From Tanypteryx hageni (taxonomy: Eukaryota > Arthropoda > Insecta > Odonata > Petaluridae): a DNA stretch of 64,000 nucleotides. The stretch is from the NCBI GenBank assembly GCA_028673005.1, contig CM054113.1, positions 173,707,956 through 173,771,955 on the forward strand, in the 5' to 3' direction. The position numbers and the translations under genes are program-made. The notes under the pieces were generated by a model, which did not search any database, was not told the origin of the DNA, and saw only the letters and a program-made list of their open reading frames with translations. This document shows, piece after piece, positions 1 through 11,604 of this stretch (position 1 is the stretch's first letter; every line of letters starts with the position of its first letter).

Positions 1-107
1 ATAGTTTGTTCGTTCATTGAATAGGTTTGTTACAAATTTGTTTGAGAAAAAAAATCATTTAAAAAAATATATTTTTAAAAGTAATACTTTTATCTGCTGG
101 ATTTAAA

Positions 108-405
108 TGCCCACTCATAGAACAGTTGTATAAAACTCCTTCAGTCAAAAAAAATTGTAGGGTAAGCCCTATGCATTTCGCCCACTAAGTGGGCATCTTC
201 AGGGGAGAACCTGCCTTGGCAGTGAACAGAGTTCAACTGGTGAACTCTGTTCACTGCCAAGGCAGGTTCTCCCCTGAAGATACCCACTTAGTGGGCGTAA
301 TGCATAGGGCTTACCCTACAATTTTTTTTGGCTGACGGAGTTTTATACAACTGTTCAACTTGGAGCCAAAGTGTTTATGAGCTACCATCTACTGCCCACT
401 CATAG
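108..405. repeat. Long near-perfect hairpin flanked by 13-bp direct repeats
   Basis: Positions 120-235 and 241-356 are inverted copies of each other: 116-nt arms, 4 mismatches by eye, with a 5-nt loop (236-240). Each arm carries its own small palindrome, GCCCACTAAGTGGG-like, near 181-194 and 281-294. The unit is flanked by identical 13-bp copies of TGCCCACTCATAG at 108-120 and 393-405, which look like a target-site duplication. A 36-nt non-palindromic tail (357-392) lies between the right arm and the right flank copy. No coding capacity is seen. It could be a foldback element or a head-to-head insertion of a short repeat. Confidence 0.75.
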
Positions 406-1915
406 GTTCCATCTGCCAGATTTATTTTGGGGTATTTTAAAAAATTTTGTTTACATTCTTAAAAAATCGCATATCTAATAAACTATTCATAATAAAAAGT
501 ATTCTATAGTTTACATATTGCAGAATTACATGATGCTGCTTATTAGAGGAAAAAAAGTGTTGAAATATAGTATTGTTATTCAAATTTGGATCAATGGAAT
601 AAAATTCAAATACAATAATAATACTAGCATTCATTTCTCTTGACCCGGCAGTAAAAGGGTGCACACCGATGTTTCATCTTCTGCCTTCATGTTAAGATCT
701 CCATTTATATGAATCCCCAGTCCTTGCCAAGACATTTTCCTCAGGTTTCTCCTTGCCGTCGCTACCGCTTTTTGCATTTTTCTTCTTCATACGTGTCAGA
801 ATCTGAATCATCAAAGACTTACTCAATATCCTTGAGCGGAGTTTTATGCTAAGGGCCCATTTCCAAAAATAATTACAAAAATATATATGATAACTATGAA
901 GTACTTATATACAAATAAAATAATCACTAAAAAATAAAAAGACGAACAGCTACTGAAATTTTGAATGTACGAGTCTACTCTCGCTCTATTTCGTAGTCTT
1001 CAAATGAATGAACGTAAATGTGGTAAAACACAGATGCGTAAAAGGAAGAAGAAAATAATAAAGGGACTTTTGGGTAGGTCCTAGTTCTGGGGTACAGTTT
1101 ATTGCATCTCTTTGGGTTGCGAAAGAAGGTCTCATGGTGGAGGCCCATATTTTGAGACAGGCTCTCTGGAGTGTTTGTTTATCTTCCCCTCCCCTAATCC
1201 ATAAGAACTTCGGTCTTGCGAGAGGAGGAGGAAAAGAAACATGTCTGGTCTTTCGTCTCCTCTTACTATTTCAATTCCATGACAAAAACGACATGTGAGG
1301 GGCCTCGGAACTTAACTGGCCATGGGTGTGCCATTCAGCAGGCTTACCCAGAAATTTGCCTGCACAACGGCATGCCATTTGGCATTTAAAGGTTAATTTA
1401 AATCCAGATCATAAGTTTTCAATAAAAAATTTTAGTAGATATAATTATTTTATCTTATGTTTCATATGTTCGAAATAACAGCGATTAAATGTGTAACTAC
1501 TTTATAGCTGAATTTAAGATGACCCCTGATTTTCGCAAGCTGAAATTAAAAAAAAACCTCGCCTTGGATTTGGGTAAATATGGTAATTTGTTTGGTCCAG
1601 TTTTTATGTAATTTTCATTTTCATCCATTCAGTTTAGGAATTTGAAATTTGGTTGCTATATTGCAACAAAATCAAAAAGAATCCCAGATATTTGAAAAAC
1701 ATCAGTAATGAATCATTTTCTTGATAATTTTAAATTATTAAACAGCAATTGGTTAGTTTATATGCTAAATCAGTGATTCCCAAACAGGTGATCATGAAAG
1801 GTTTTCAGGGGGTCATGAAAGAGTTTTAGATGATCGTGATGATGGAATGTTATTTTCATTTTTTAATATTATGCATGGATATATTTAGTATAAAATTAAT
1901 TATTTCTCAAATGAA

Positions 1916-3231
1916 TAGAGATGTGCAAACAGTTCAAAATTTTGAATCTAGTCAAGTTTTATTTTAAAATTCGACTCGGTTTGGGCTGAAATAAAAGTTC
2001 GAAAATTTAAAACTCTCAAAAAAATGTATTTAAAAAAATTATGTCTACATGATCGTTAAAAAATTATTTCACAAGATTTATTAAGTTACAACTAATGAAA
2101 CATTCAAATTTAATCCTTTATCAATGGTTGATTTAGATCAATGGTGTAAAACCTTTTTCTATCAAGGTGTCGGAGAATTTATTTTTCTGAGCCCGAAATC
2201 GGCTTTGTCGATTATACTGATTCTGCCGGGCTTACTAGATAATTAAAATATGTACATTACGAAAAAGCGAATTATGAGTTTTTATTAAGAATAAATTTAA
2301 TTGGATATAAAAACTCCAACCCTAACAACAAAATCATTTTAAATCAATCTCTCTTTATACATTCCTCAGTATTTGAATCCTTAAATTACGGCTGCCGACC
2401 ATAACAAAAATTTCGTGGGTTGCATGCAGCCCACAAGTTGCTTTAGATGGAAACGTGTGTTTTGTAAACATAACTTTCCTGAAAGTTTATTCATTTTCTA
2501 ATGCCATTACCATTTGTCGTTATGGCTACAGGTATCAAATTATGACTATTGATATCTGTTTTGATATTTAATCCTTTACCATAAAATAGAAAAACTTTTA
2601 AGCAATCATCGGTTGAATCAGACAAAAGTTGGGGAAAAAATTCAACTTTCAAAAAATTTGATTAGTATTTTTTTTAATAATGTCAACATGACAGAAAACT
2701 TCTCTTACGATTTACTTACAGCTATTGAAGTTGCTATCGATAGTTTACACTTGTCTGCAGATGTTATAGATGTAAAAATTGATTTATGAACTTATTAGTA
2801 TTGAAACTTTGTTTCCCATTCCCATTTGTTTACCCATTTGCTTTATGCTCTCATTAATTTTGGCATTATCTGAAAATTGTCAAATGAGTAGTTTGATGAC
2901 TTAATCATTTAGTATTAATATTTTATCATTGAAAATACCCCATAAAATGTCTGAAAGTTCAAACACACCTACTGAGGTGAGTGAAAAAAAGTTCTCCGAT
3001 ATGGAAATATTTAACGAAAATTTCATTTAACAATGAAGAAGAGTCGAATAGATTTTTTAAAATTTGATCCATCTGGCTTAATTTTTCAATTCTAGGTTTT
3101 GTATTCTAATAAAAATTAAGAGTAATTAATATTTTGAACATAAGACTCGGACTTGACTCAAAACTCGAATTTTTCGACAATGTTCGACTTGAACTGGACT
3201 AAGTTGAAAATTTGGTGTTTGCACATCCCTA
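1916..3231. mobile_element. Non-autonomous hAT transposon (1.3 kb) with perfect 8-bp TSD
   Basis: The left end TAGAGATGTGCAAAC and the inverted right end TAGGGATGTGCAAAC match at 14 of 15 positions. The element is flanked by identical 8-bp copies of CAAATGAA at 1908-1915 and 3232-3239. An 8-bp duplication with TAG-type termini is the hAT hallmark. Subterminal sequence rich in TCGA/GACTTG motifs recurs in inverted orientation at both ends. No transposase reading frame is visible, so it would have to be mobilised in trans. It lies within the presumed Akt intron. Confidence 0.85.
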
Positions 3232-3419
3232 CAAATGAATGATATATTTATAATATTATGTTTTATATTTATTGGTTGAAGGATGAGTTTTAGGGGCTAC
3301 AATAGGTCGGCTGCCATAAGAGAGGGTCGCAGATGTATAAAGTTTAGAAAGTGTTGTGCTAAATGTTTCGTTTGATGATTTATTTTATCTGAATGGTTGC
3401 AAAACTTCCATCCTTTCAG

Positions 3420-3662
3420 ATCCCCCCACCTTTTAAGCCTCAGGTGACTTCAGACACCGACACTCGCTATTTTGATTCTGAATTTACGGGAGAGAGTGTG
3501 GAATTGACACCACCAGAGCACGGCCCTCTGAATAGCATATCAGAAGAATTGGAGCAGCAGCCATACTTTCCTCAGTTCTCCTTTCAAGACAACAGCTCAA
3601 CCTTGGGAACCTCAACCATATCTACAATGAGTGGCTCACTTTCAAGGAGTATGCAGCATTGA
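3420..3662 (+). CDS. Akt: RAC serine/threonine-protein kinase Akt, last coding exon
   Basis: Akt (protein kinase B) is the central AGC kinase of insulin/PI3K signalling, recruited to the plasma membrane by PIP3. This exon encodes only the C-terminal tail, about 80 residues. It begins in phase 0 right after a CAG acceptor with IPPPFKPQVTSDTDTRYFD, the AGC-kinase C-tail signature. It then has the turn motif ELTPP, whose Thr is the conserved phosphosite, and ends in the hydrophobic motif FPQFSF, whose Ser is the TORC2 site, followed by a Ser/Thr-rich end with LGTSTISTMS resembling insect Akt. The ATG at 3393 lies in the intron and is not a start. The kinase and PH domains must be encoded left of the window. 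The exon is intact and clearly under coding constraint. Identification is by recalled family motifs, not by search. Confidence 0.93.
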   Translation: MPPPFKPQVTSDTDTRYFDSEFTGESVELTPPEHGPLNSISEELEQQPYFPQFSFQDNSSTLGTSTISTMSGSLSRSMQH

Positions 3663-6172
3663 TTATTAGGAAATTATTTGGTCTTAAGGAAGAGGAGGCC
3701 ACTTTTTCAGTGTTTACACCTCACAAGTGGATTACAAGGGTAGACGTGCTGCTGGCAGCGACATGATAAAAGTCAACCCAAAAAACACTCGTGTTTCTTC
3801 TCAAGGCTGGTCTTGAAAGAATTTGTGAGTGTCATAGGTTCCTGGCAAGCATTGAATCGACCCCCCTCTGATGCATTGTACGGTGCTTCCTGCCTTAGGA
3901 AGAAAGGTTGCTTGCTGTACGTTATCAATAAACATGCTTTTTTTGGATTTGATTTTAATGTTTGATATTACATGATGAGCAGCCACTAATGAAAATGCAA
4001 GATTTTTATTTAAAAATGTTATTCATGCAGCAGTTCTATTAGTTTGTGTTTAATTTCTACTTAAATGTTTCTTATTCACGCTGTGGATCAGAGATTGACC
4101 CAAAAGTTGAAATGTAAGGAAAATGAATGTACTATCATGTATTTTGTGTTTTACTTCATCTCCTGAGGGTTTTTATTGTCATGAATTTAATTTGGATGAT
4201 ATGCGAGTTGAATAATACCAAAAAACGGGGTAACTACCAGTGAATATTTTGCTCTCTGCTCAGCTTTTTCTACATATTTATTTTAACGGTGTATTTTCTG
4301 AAAGCTGTAAGCAGAAGAAATACAAAATAAGTTGTGAAATGCTTCATGCATGTGAACATTTTGAGATGTTTTTGTATGACCAAATGGGATGGATTGCAGT
4401 AAAAAAAGTGAAAGTTTGCAGTGAACATGAAGATCAGTGGCATGTGATTGTGACAATTTTGCACTCTTTGTAAGAGAAAATTATCATGAACGTATCAAGT
4501 ACCTGAATCCTCTGTGCAAGTGTGTGAATGGCTTTGACTGTAATTTTCTGTACATACTGGAAAAGACATTTGTCTTTGTTACCCAAGAAAGAAATATTAA
4601 TATTTTCTCTCATTGTCAACTTGGTTGTATAGGAAATGGCAGTTTATGTACTGACATATTCCACAAATGCATAATTGATAATTTATGCAAATCTTGCATG
4701 TATGGTTTTACAAGTTTGAAAGTCTCTGTATATCACGTGTTTATACTTTTTTTATATTCTTTAATGCTATTCTGCTCACATTGGAAAGAGGAATCGTATC
4801 TTCAAATGATTCAGTGTAAATATGAAGTGGTTTCTTTTCTGTACATATTAGTGGATGCGTAAAGAATGGAATGGTGAAGTTGTGATTGATAGATTCATAT
4901 TTGCCTATATATTTTTACATTAATTATTATGGAATGATTTCTGTGCTCGAACAAATGTTAGCTGTGAAGTGTGCTTTTTTGCTACTAATTTTGAATAATT
5001 GAGTGTTTATGGCAAGATAATGTAAGGCAAATATTGTGATAACATTCTGTGAAAATGCCTGATCGATAACAAACGATTTCTAAGTAGCTGAGAGTGTTCT
5101 AATTATTATTTGGTGCTGTAACTCATGCTAGTAGAAATTATGTCCCTTAAAATGGTTTGGTACTGTTTCATTTTATTTTAAATTATGGAACTAGACTGTA
5201 TTCACTCAGTTTTTTTGAGAAAATAGCATGAAATTATTTGTTATAGTTAAGTATTGATTTTGGAAGTTAGTAAATTCAATTTTGAAAAAGTAAATGGAAG
5301 CAAGAGAGTTGGTATTCATGAAGATAAAAGTGTCTGTGATAATGGATAATGCAAACAGTTGCATAATGTCATTATGACATACATTGTAGCAAATCTTCAT
5401 AAGGATTTTGTGCTGTACTCCTAAGCTTGTTACTTCAAATTATCATATTTTACCCAGCATCTGTCAAACTAGGTAATCACCTCTTCACTAAAGGTAGTGA
5501 GATTTTTAGGTGAGATTTAAGAAGACTAAAATTTTTCTTCTTTCCTGTGTCATTGTAATGTTAAAGTGCATCTCTGATTTAATGCCTATATTTTAAACTA
5601 CTTAATTCCTATTCTATATTATAGTGTCTAAAAATTAATATTGTTTTGTCATTTTCTCCGTTTTGAAAGAAGCTGTTCCAAATGTAACCATTGAAAGTAG
5701 CAGTAAGACAATTATTTATCCTGCTTCCTTTATTTAAAACTTAGAACATGCAGTTATTTGGGATTCAGCAAAATATGCACCAGTTCGAATATATAGTTCT
5801 AATTCTCATTCTGTGCTATTGTTCAGTTTTGGTTAGTAGTGATAATAATATCTAATACTAGGGGGCTCTGCACCCTTATTTGCTACCACTCGCCAACCCC
5901 AGTCCTCTGCTTACTTTGCTCACTCTGGTGTTCAGTGAGGTCAACAATTGCGCTATCTACAATAAAGAATTACCAAAAAACGTCAGTGGACAACACGGTC
6001 TACTTTTTTATATAATAGAGATAAATTTTCTTGTGATCGAATAGGATACATTTTATAATATTTTTCAAATGTACCACAATTACTGTCCATAATTTATTGT
6101 AGGATTGCCATTCATCTTACTTTCAGTAGAATAGCCTTGCTTTAGCAAACAAAATTTTGTCCTCATCAAACC
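3663..6172 (+). other. Akt 3' UTR and downstream region
   Basis: No convincing gene follows the Akt stop codon. A canonical AATAAA lies at 3927-3932 and another at 5961-5966, so the Akt transcript may end early or have a long T-rich 3' UTR. An open frame at 4437-4862 (141 codons) shows no recognisable domain and sits in T-rich, UTR-like sequence. Around 5860-5960 there is a short GC-richer patch of unknown nature. I see nothing else that I can support. Confidence 0.45.
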
Positions 6173-6176
6173 TTAA

Positions 6177-6757
6177 CATGTTCGCTGCCACTGACGCATG
6201 TGTGTCAAGTTGAGCGACCGTGGTGGGCCAGCAATGCATATGTGCATCACAAATGTATGCAGTTCCCTATACTGTTTGATCTGTCGGCTTTATGGTGAGG
6301 GATACCTCCCTAAGAAAAGCACTTTGTAAAAGTTTAGACCTCAAATGAGCAGCATTTTTTTCTTTATATTGTGTTTTTGATCCCAATTTTGCAAGTAGTC
6401 TTCAAGTGAGATTTTAAATGTTATTATATATTTTTATGATATTTCTATTATTTTTGGGAAATTTTGCATCTTACTTTTTAAATGGACACTTGTTACAACT
6501 TTCTATTCTTTTTTCTCACTTTTTAGAATTTTTCACTTAATTTTGAAAAAAAATAGAAAAATTTTATTTTGAAGATGAATTAGTTAGGAAGTTGTTTACA
6601 TATTATTTTGTTTAGTAAGTGTGTCATTTTTATAGTAGATTAATAATATCTACTGAAACTTTTTTTGTTATTTTAAGGTGATTTTAAATAAGAAAACTAA
6701 AATTACAAATTTGGCTCCTGTGGAAGTATCCCCAATATTTGAAAGGCAGCAAATGTG
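6177..6757. mobile_element. piggyBac-like MITE flanked by TTAA
   Basis: The left end CATGTTCGCTGCC and the inverted right end CACATTTGCTGCC form a short terminal inverted repeat. The element is bounded by TTAA at 6173-6176 and 6758-6761, the target duplication of the piggyBac superfamily. The element is 581 bp, internally T-rich and has no transposase frame, so it is non-autonomous. Confidence 0.65.
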
Positions 6758-6879
6758 TTAAGTAGGGCACCAAATCTATTACTTTTCAGAATCTACATAT
6801 TTACTTAACTACTTTTTTCTTCTCACTTATACTGTATTGGCTGCCTTGCTATATCTATAGTATATTTGGTTTAGCCTCA

Positions 6880-7490
6880 GATCCCTAATATACATGCCTT
6901 AATACTCAGTTGCCCTAATATCCACTTGACCTAATCACAGATGCCCTAAATCCCAGTTTCCTTATTAAGTTGATGGCCCAAGTGGATTATTGCCAGGATT
7001 GCACTGAGCTTAACCAGCATACCAATCACCCTCCCAACCCAGCCCTCTCCTATATGAGGATACTGTGCTGAGTTTATTTACCATCAAACTAACCACCTCC
7101 CCAACCTAAACAAACCTCTTCCATACTAGGATGCTGGGAGGTTAAGATAGGCACTGGCCTGTGGGCTCTCTCCACAACATCGGTGAGATAATAATGAACA
7201 TGGAAACTTGGTTGATGCATGCGAATTGAGCATTAGTCGAGTTTCCTTTCCATTTGTTAATCATTTTTTATGTGGAATACTTACCTTATTGAACAAAGTA
7301 ACATGACGGAGTAATGTGCCATCAGTACATTTTGTCTAATGACATTTCAACTAATGACGTTTTACATTTGTAGGACATTTGAACTTGTTTCGGGGGATTA
7401 GTCAACTCTCTTAGTGCACGTGTTTATTAGGGCAACTGGGATTAGGACAAGTGGGTAATAGGGCATGTGGTAATCCCACAGGGCTATGCC
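6880..7490. repeat. Imperfect inverted-repeat element built on a GCCCTAAT motif
   Basis: The left part (about 6895-6965) repeats phrases such as TTGCCCTAATATCCACTTG and GATGCCCTAAATCCC. The right part (about 7415-7475) carries the same phrases in inverted orientation (AGGGCAACTGGGATTAGGAC). The two arms are diverged and about 450 bp apart. This looks like an old MITE-type insertion. Its exact boundaries and family are not determined. Confidence 0.45.
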
Positions 7491-7795
7491 GTATATTTTA
7501 GGATGTTCCCTAAATTTAAACGTTTAGGACCACATTTGTGTTTGATCCTCTATAGTTTGTGTGTGCATCAGGCAGCCAAGAACCTCCATCAAGAGCAAGC
7601 TATCCTGATCCTAAGTAACTTAAAAATGGTCTAAAATCTTAAAATGGAACTTTGTATTTGTTTCATGTTCATTTTTAACACTTAGTGCAAGAATAAATAA
7701 ATCTGCAATGCAATGTAGAAAAGGAGATAGAGGCAGTGTAAAAGTCTTATATGCTGACTACTGCCTGAAAATGTAATGTCTCAATTAATAGAGCA
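7490..7795. other. Unassigned AT-rich spacer
   Basis: I see no gene, repeat end or RNA feature that I can support here. Confidence 0.4.
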
Positions 7796-9105
7796 GGGAT
7801 CGGTAACGTTTTCTGCATCACAAGCCACATTTCAGAGGGCCACAATGGAAGTCGAGCTTCGGCAGGCTGGATGAGCAGTTACATCAGCAGTTTATGTCGC
7901 CCTTCTCTATAAGCCCAAAATTTTTTAGATTAGTAGTTGTAATTAATTTAAGGATAGCTATAATAAAGTAGGCCTGAACCTCGGAAATAACATGGAAATG
8001 TTGGATATTCAAGATTTCAAACGCTCAATTGTATATAAAGAAATATTGCAAATTAAATAATCTCACAGAATTGAAACGTCTCTAGTTTAAAATGAATGCA
8101 GAAAAATATATAAATGTTCATAATTTTAAGTAAAATTTATAATTTAGTATGAATATCGGCAATACATATGTTGAAACTAATGAAAATACTCAGCAATTAA
8201 ACTTTTTGTCATCATCATCTGTTTACGTTGCAGTAAACGTCAACATAATGACTATATAGGCTTAATAGACCCTAATATATGCTTAAAAATCAATATCATC
8301 TCAAAAGTGCAGATTTATTTATATTTTAAAGCATTTCACAGTTTTTTTGATTGGAGGAAAAGGAGAGACTTTTTCCGATCGAATTCTGAAATTTAGACTT
8401 TTGTTTTGTCTTAAAAATAATAAAATACCATCTTTCAGCTATACATTATTTTGTTTCAAATTCGTAACTTAATTTAAAACAATTTTAAAAGGCAATTTTG
8501 TGAAACAATTGATTTCAGCGCTTCCTAATGGGGGATAAAATTGAATCATTGATGTTAAAAATACTTTCCGAAATGCAAATTTCTGTAGCTTTCAATTTTT
8601 CCTGTCTTTTGTAGCCTATTATCTACCATCATACAAAATTTAATCTTTTTAATATGTCAAAAAGCATGGAAGAAGATATGGACGAATACTTGAGAATTAT
8701 ATTTTTATATGTTCCATCAGTGATGAAGTCACGTTTGCAAAATTTTATTAGATCGAAGAAATGAAAGCTTGAAATAAAAATTGTATACATATAAAGTAAC
8801 AATATTATAATATTTGGAAAGTTTAATTATTTTGAAGGCACAAGAAAAATAGTAAAAATCTAGCAATCTTAAAGGAAAAATAAAATAAAAATGACAAATT
8901 GGTTTATTTTAAGAAATTTACTCTCTTCGGGATTCCATAATTGGAAACTCATTCACAATGTCATAAAAATTTAGTTCATCTCATATTCCATTTTCTAGAC
9001 TAATAAGAGCCCGACTGCTTAGCCTATCTTGACTCATCGATGGACGCAAATGGTTTTTTATCAATTTACTTTTTGAGAAAGATCTTTCTATAGCAGCAAC
9101 AATTA
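7796..9105 (-). mobile_element. 5'-truncated hAT transposon relic
   Basis: Position 7796 begins CAGGGATCGGTAACG followed by a GCCACA-rich stretch, the typical terminus of hAT elements that read 'cagggatcggcaacc'. About 1.1 kb further in, the reverse strand encodes the C-terminal end of a hAT transposase. The two signals are in the order expected for an element running on the minus strand, with the far end lost near 9105. The intervening AT-rich sequence shows no intact coding. Confidence 0.55.
8921..9105 (-). pseudogene. hAT transposase C-terminal dimerisation region, decayed
   Basis: On the minus strand this stretch reads ERSFSKSKLIKNHLRPSM followed by SQDRLSSRALISLE, the hallmark ERSFS-K-K--LRS-M--DRL--L block of the hAT dimerisation domain. 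An in-frame stop interrupts it just after that block, and the N-terminal two-thirds of the protein is absent. It is a dead fragment of the element described at 7796-9105. Confidence 0.75.
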
Positions 9106-9225
9106 CAGGGTGTTAATAAAACATGCAAAGAAATACAGATATTTGAAAAACCTATTAAATCCTTGGTGAAGATTTATTCAAAAATTTAAAAAGGACTCAT
9201 ACTTGGTTTTATATAATCTTGAATA

Positions 9226-10407
9226 CCATATATACCAGCGTATAATGCGCACATTTTTTTCGAAATATTCGAGTTAAAAATTAGGATGCGTGTTATACGA
9301 GGGTACATAATCTTCCTATTATAATTTGACCTCATATTTCCACAATTTCGGCTGAGGAATTACTGCCCCGGTATCCTCATATTTTTATTGGTGATTTTTA
9401 CGAAAAGTAAGATAGATAATAGTTAAAATTTATTAATTAATTTTACAAACATTCATTAATTAGATATGAAAAGAATGAATTCAGTATTTATTCATTTTAA
9501 AAGCCAAGAAATACTTCGTCACCGGACCATTCTTCTTCGATGTTGTTATCGGAATCTGCATCTTACGCATGACGTCACCCTACACCGGCGCCCGGCCTGG
9601 TGATACGTGATTTATTCTTGGTTCTTAGTCTGTAGTTAATTATGGTTATTTGCTATCGTGTTTACGTGCTCCAGAGTGTTCTAATAAGGGTAAAACTGAA
9701 GGTTGGGCGAACCCGTCCACCTTAGGAGTGACAAAAACGTATGTAAAAAATAGGATTATCGTCATTCCTTCATTTTATTAGCTCAAAGAATGTCATATGC
9801 CATACTATAAAATTAATATAATTCGATTTATTGTGTATATCCTAATATCACCTTGTAAGTAAACATAGAGTATGTAATGATTGAGTTAGCTGACGTTCTT
9901 TTGGAACGTTATTCGAAAATTTCATTTCGCACTTATATTATCCCCTCAAGCGAGACTATTACCAATTCATAATACCAATAATTCGATCATTGCTTTAGAT
10001 ATACCATCTACTTTATTCTGGAACGGTAACACCAAAAAATCTGTGCGCACTATACGCGGGTATATAGAAAAATCATCGATTACGAGGCTGAAAACCCCCC
10101 TGCGCGTTATACGAGGGTGCGCACTCATCATCATCATAGGTAGTCTGTCCGTAGACAGGTCCGTGATTATTCATGGTTAAACCTGGTTCTCCATATACTC
10201 CTATTTTCCGCTGTCCTCTTCATATCTTGATAACTCTCTTTCCCTTTCAAATCGTCTATTAGCTGATACCTTTTCCTACCTCTTTCCCTTTTCCCATCTA
10301 GTTTTCCTTCTAACACATCTTTAATCATACTCTCTCTCCTCATGTAATGTCCAACCCAGTTAGCCTTCCTCTTTCTGATAGTGCGCACTATACGCGGGTA
10401 TTTGCGG
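9226..10407 (-). mobile_element. pogo/Tc1-mariner-type element with TA duplication
   Basis: Terminal inverted repeats of about 27 nt share GCGTATAATGCGCAC (left, ending near 9252) with GCGTATAGTGCGCAC read inward from the right end. TA dinucleotides flank both ends (9224-9225 and 10408-10409). A further TGCGCGTTATACGAGG block lies just inside the right end. On the minus strand around 9505-9570 an acidic tail NIEEEWSGDEVFLGF followed by a stop resembles the C-terminus of pogo/Tigger transposases; the rest of the transposase is missing. A separate retroelement fragment is inserted at 10126-10380. Confidence 0.65.
10126..10380 (-). mobile_element. RTE-like LINE 3' fragment nested in the pogo-type element
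   Basis: The minus strand encodes a C-terminal tail with RKRKANWVGHYMRRESMIK and a RERGRKRYQLIDDLK block ending in WRTRFNHE. This is the conserved end of RTE-like/'endonuclease-reverse transcriptase' LINE proteins (K-R--WIGH-LRR, then G-RGR-R-Q--DDLK). It ends, on its own strand, in a short TGATGATGATG tail, and both sides carry GTGCGCACT (10117-10125 and 10381-10389), a 9-bp target duplication. Only the last 73 codons are present, so this is a 5'-truncated insertion. Confidence 0.8.
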
Positions 10408-10409
10408 TA

Positions 10410-11018
10410 ATCAGGGGTGACTCAGAGGATAATAAAATGCGTTTACAAAGTCGGCCGCGGTCTGTGAGACCGGGTGCCTGTGGTTACGGGTTAACTCAAT
10501 ATGTGTAAATTGTGGGCATGTATTGTACTTTTAGGCATCCAGTTGTAAACGATATAGAAGAATCTTATTGTACATTTTCTTATAATAAATTACTCATTAT
10601 AAATTGATTTTGAATGTTGTTATTTGGCAGCGTTATTTACTTTATAACCATCTAAATTCTAATATAGCAACCTTTGAATGTACTTTTATTATATCAATAA
10701 TGTTTGGAATGTATTATTTTTGCTTATGATGTGCTCCTAAAGAAACTCTTATGTGATATCCATTCTTGTTTATACTATGCCGACCTTGTCCTATACTTGT
10801 TTCTGCAGATCAATGGTCCAATAATATTGTTATATTTTGTACTTAATTTTTTTCGCAATAAACGTATAAAAAAATGTTCTTTTTTCTTTAGAAGTGTATA
10901 CCAATTCCCACGCATACATTTGATGGGTAAATTGTTTTCAGAACTGAAAAAAATTGATGGAGGATCATTGCATCAAATTTATACAAGAATTAAACGTTTT
11001 GGTTAAGGGAAAATCCGC
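10410..11018. other. Unassigned spacer
   Basis: No recognised gene. A GC-richer block near 10440-10500 (with CGGCCGCGGTCTGTGAGACC) is followed by AT-rich sequence. A 100-codon open frame on the + strand ending at 11006 shows no recognisable domain and I do not call it. Confidence 0.4.
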
Positions 11019-11211
11019 TGCAATACGAAAAGCGGCAATCGGGTCGGGGAGGGAGCGGGGGGATGGGAAGGGAGCAGGAGGAGGGGAAGAGGAGGCGCGA
11101 CTGCCTACGTAGCTCGTTGCCTGGCAACGTCTTCGACCAATGGAAAGGGTCTCCAAAACGCACTGAGGCGGCGGAGGGGTCACCTTTAGACGGTCCTCGT
11201 TTTCTAACATG
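11019..11211 (+). promoter_or_regulatory. GC-rich promoter with palindromic X-box and CCAAT box
   Basis: This is a sudden GC-rich block in AT-rich DNA. It contains the perfect palindrome GTTGCCTGGCAAC (11116-11128), which fits the RFX-factor X-box (GTTGCC N GGCAAC), followed by CCAAT at 11137-11141. The downstream P-like transposon (11219-13238) separates it from an arthropod-type initiator TCAGTC at 13281. With the transposon removed and one duplication copy kept, the CCAAT box would lie about 117 nt upstream of that initiator, a normal promoter spacing. I infer it belongs to the DUF4781 gene. Confidence 0.5.
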
Positions 11212-11604
11212 CTAACATCAGGGGGAGGGAACTCGTCAGATACATCAAGTTGGTGAAGGCACCGTGAAAGCGAAAGGTTGAGCGCTGTCGTCGCCTCGTC
11301 GCTCTAATTTGAATGGTAAGACAGCCAATGCGTGAGCGCCAAGCCGAATTTGAAGTGATCATGTGATCATGTTGAGAAGTTGTGACTGTTGAACTAGGTA
11401 ACTGCGTAACTGAAAGTTTATCCGCCATTACGGGAAATCTTAGGAAAGTGTTATTTTTTAGTACAGGTAAGGATGTTTTGACTATAGAGGAGTATATGAA
11501 TGAATGGTTAACAACTTCATATATGCTGGTGATACATGTGACTCTTTGTGTGTGTTAATTAAGTTATTTTCTGTACGTTGCAACGTTTCCACTAGCTTGC
11601 AAAA

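Larger units (their letters stand above)
1..3419 (+). other. Akt: Intron before the last Akt exon (partial)
   Basis: This stretch precedes a splice acceptor (pyrimidine-rich tract ending in CAG at 3417-3419) and contains no exon I can recognise, so I infer it is the 3' part of the last Akt intron; the earlier exons would lie left of the window. It holds the hairpin repeat at 108-405 and the hAT element at 1916-3231. The remainder (about 410-1900 and 3240-3390) is AT-rich and shows nothing I recognise. Confidence 0.6.

Noticed and set aside
4437..4862. 141-codon open frame downstream of Akt
   Set aside because: Lies in T-rich, UTR-like sequence, has no domain or composition typical of a protein and no independent promoter; best explained as chance.
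10965..11428. Pro/Ser-rich minus-strand frames over the GC-rich block and the transposon end
   Set aside because: They arise from GC-rich promoter sequence and cross the transposon boundary, so they cannot be conserved genes.
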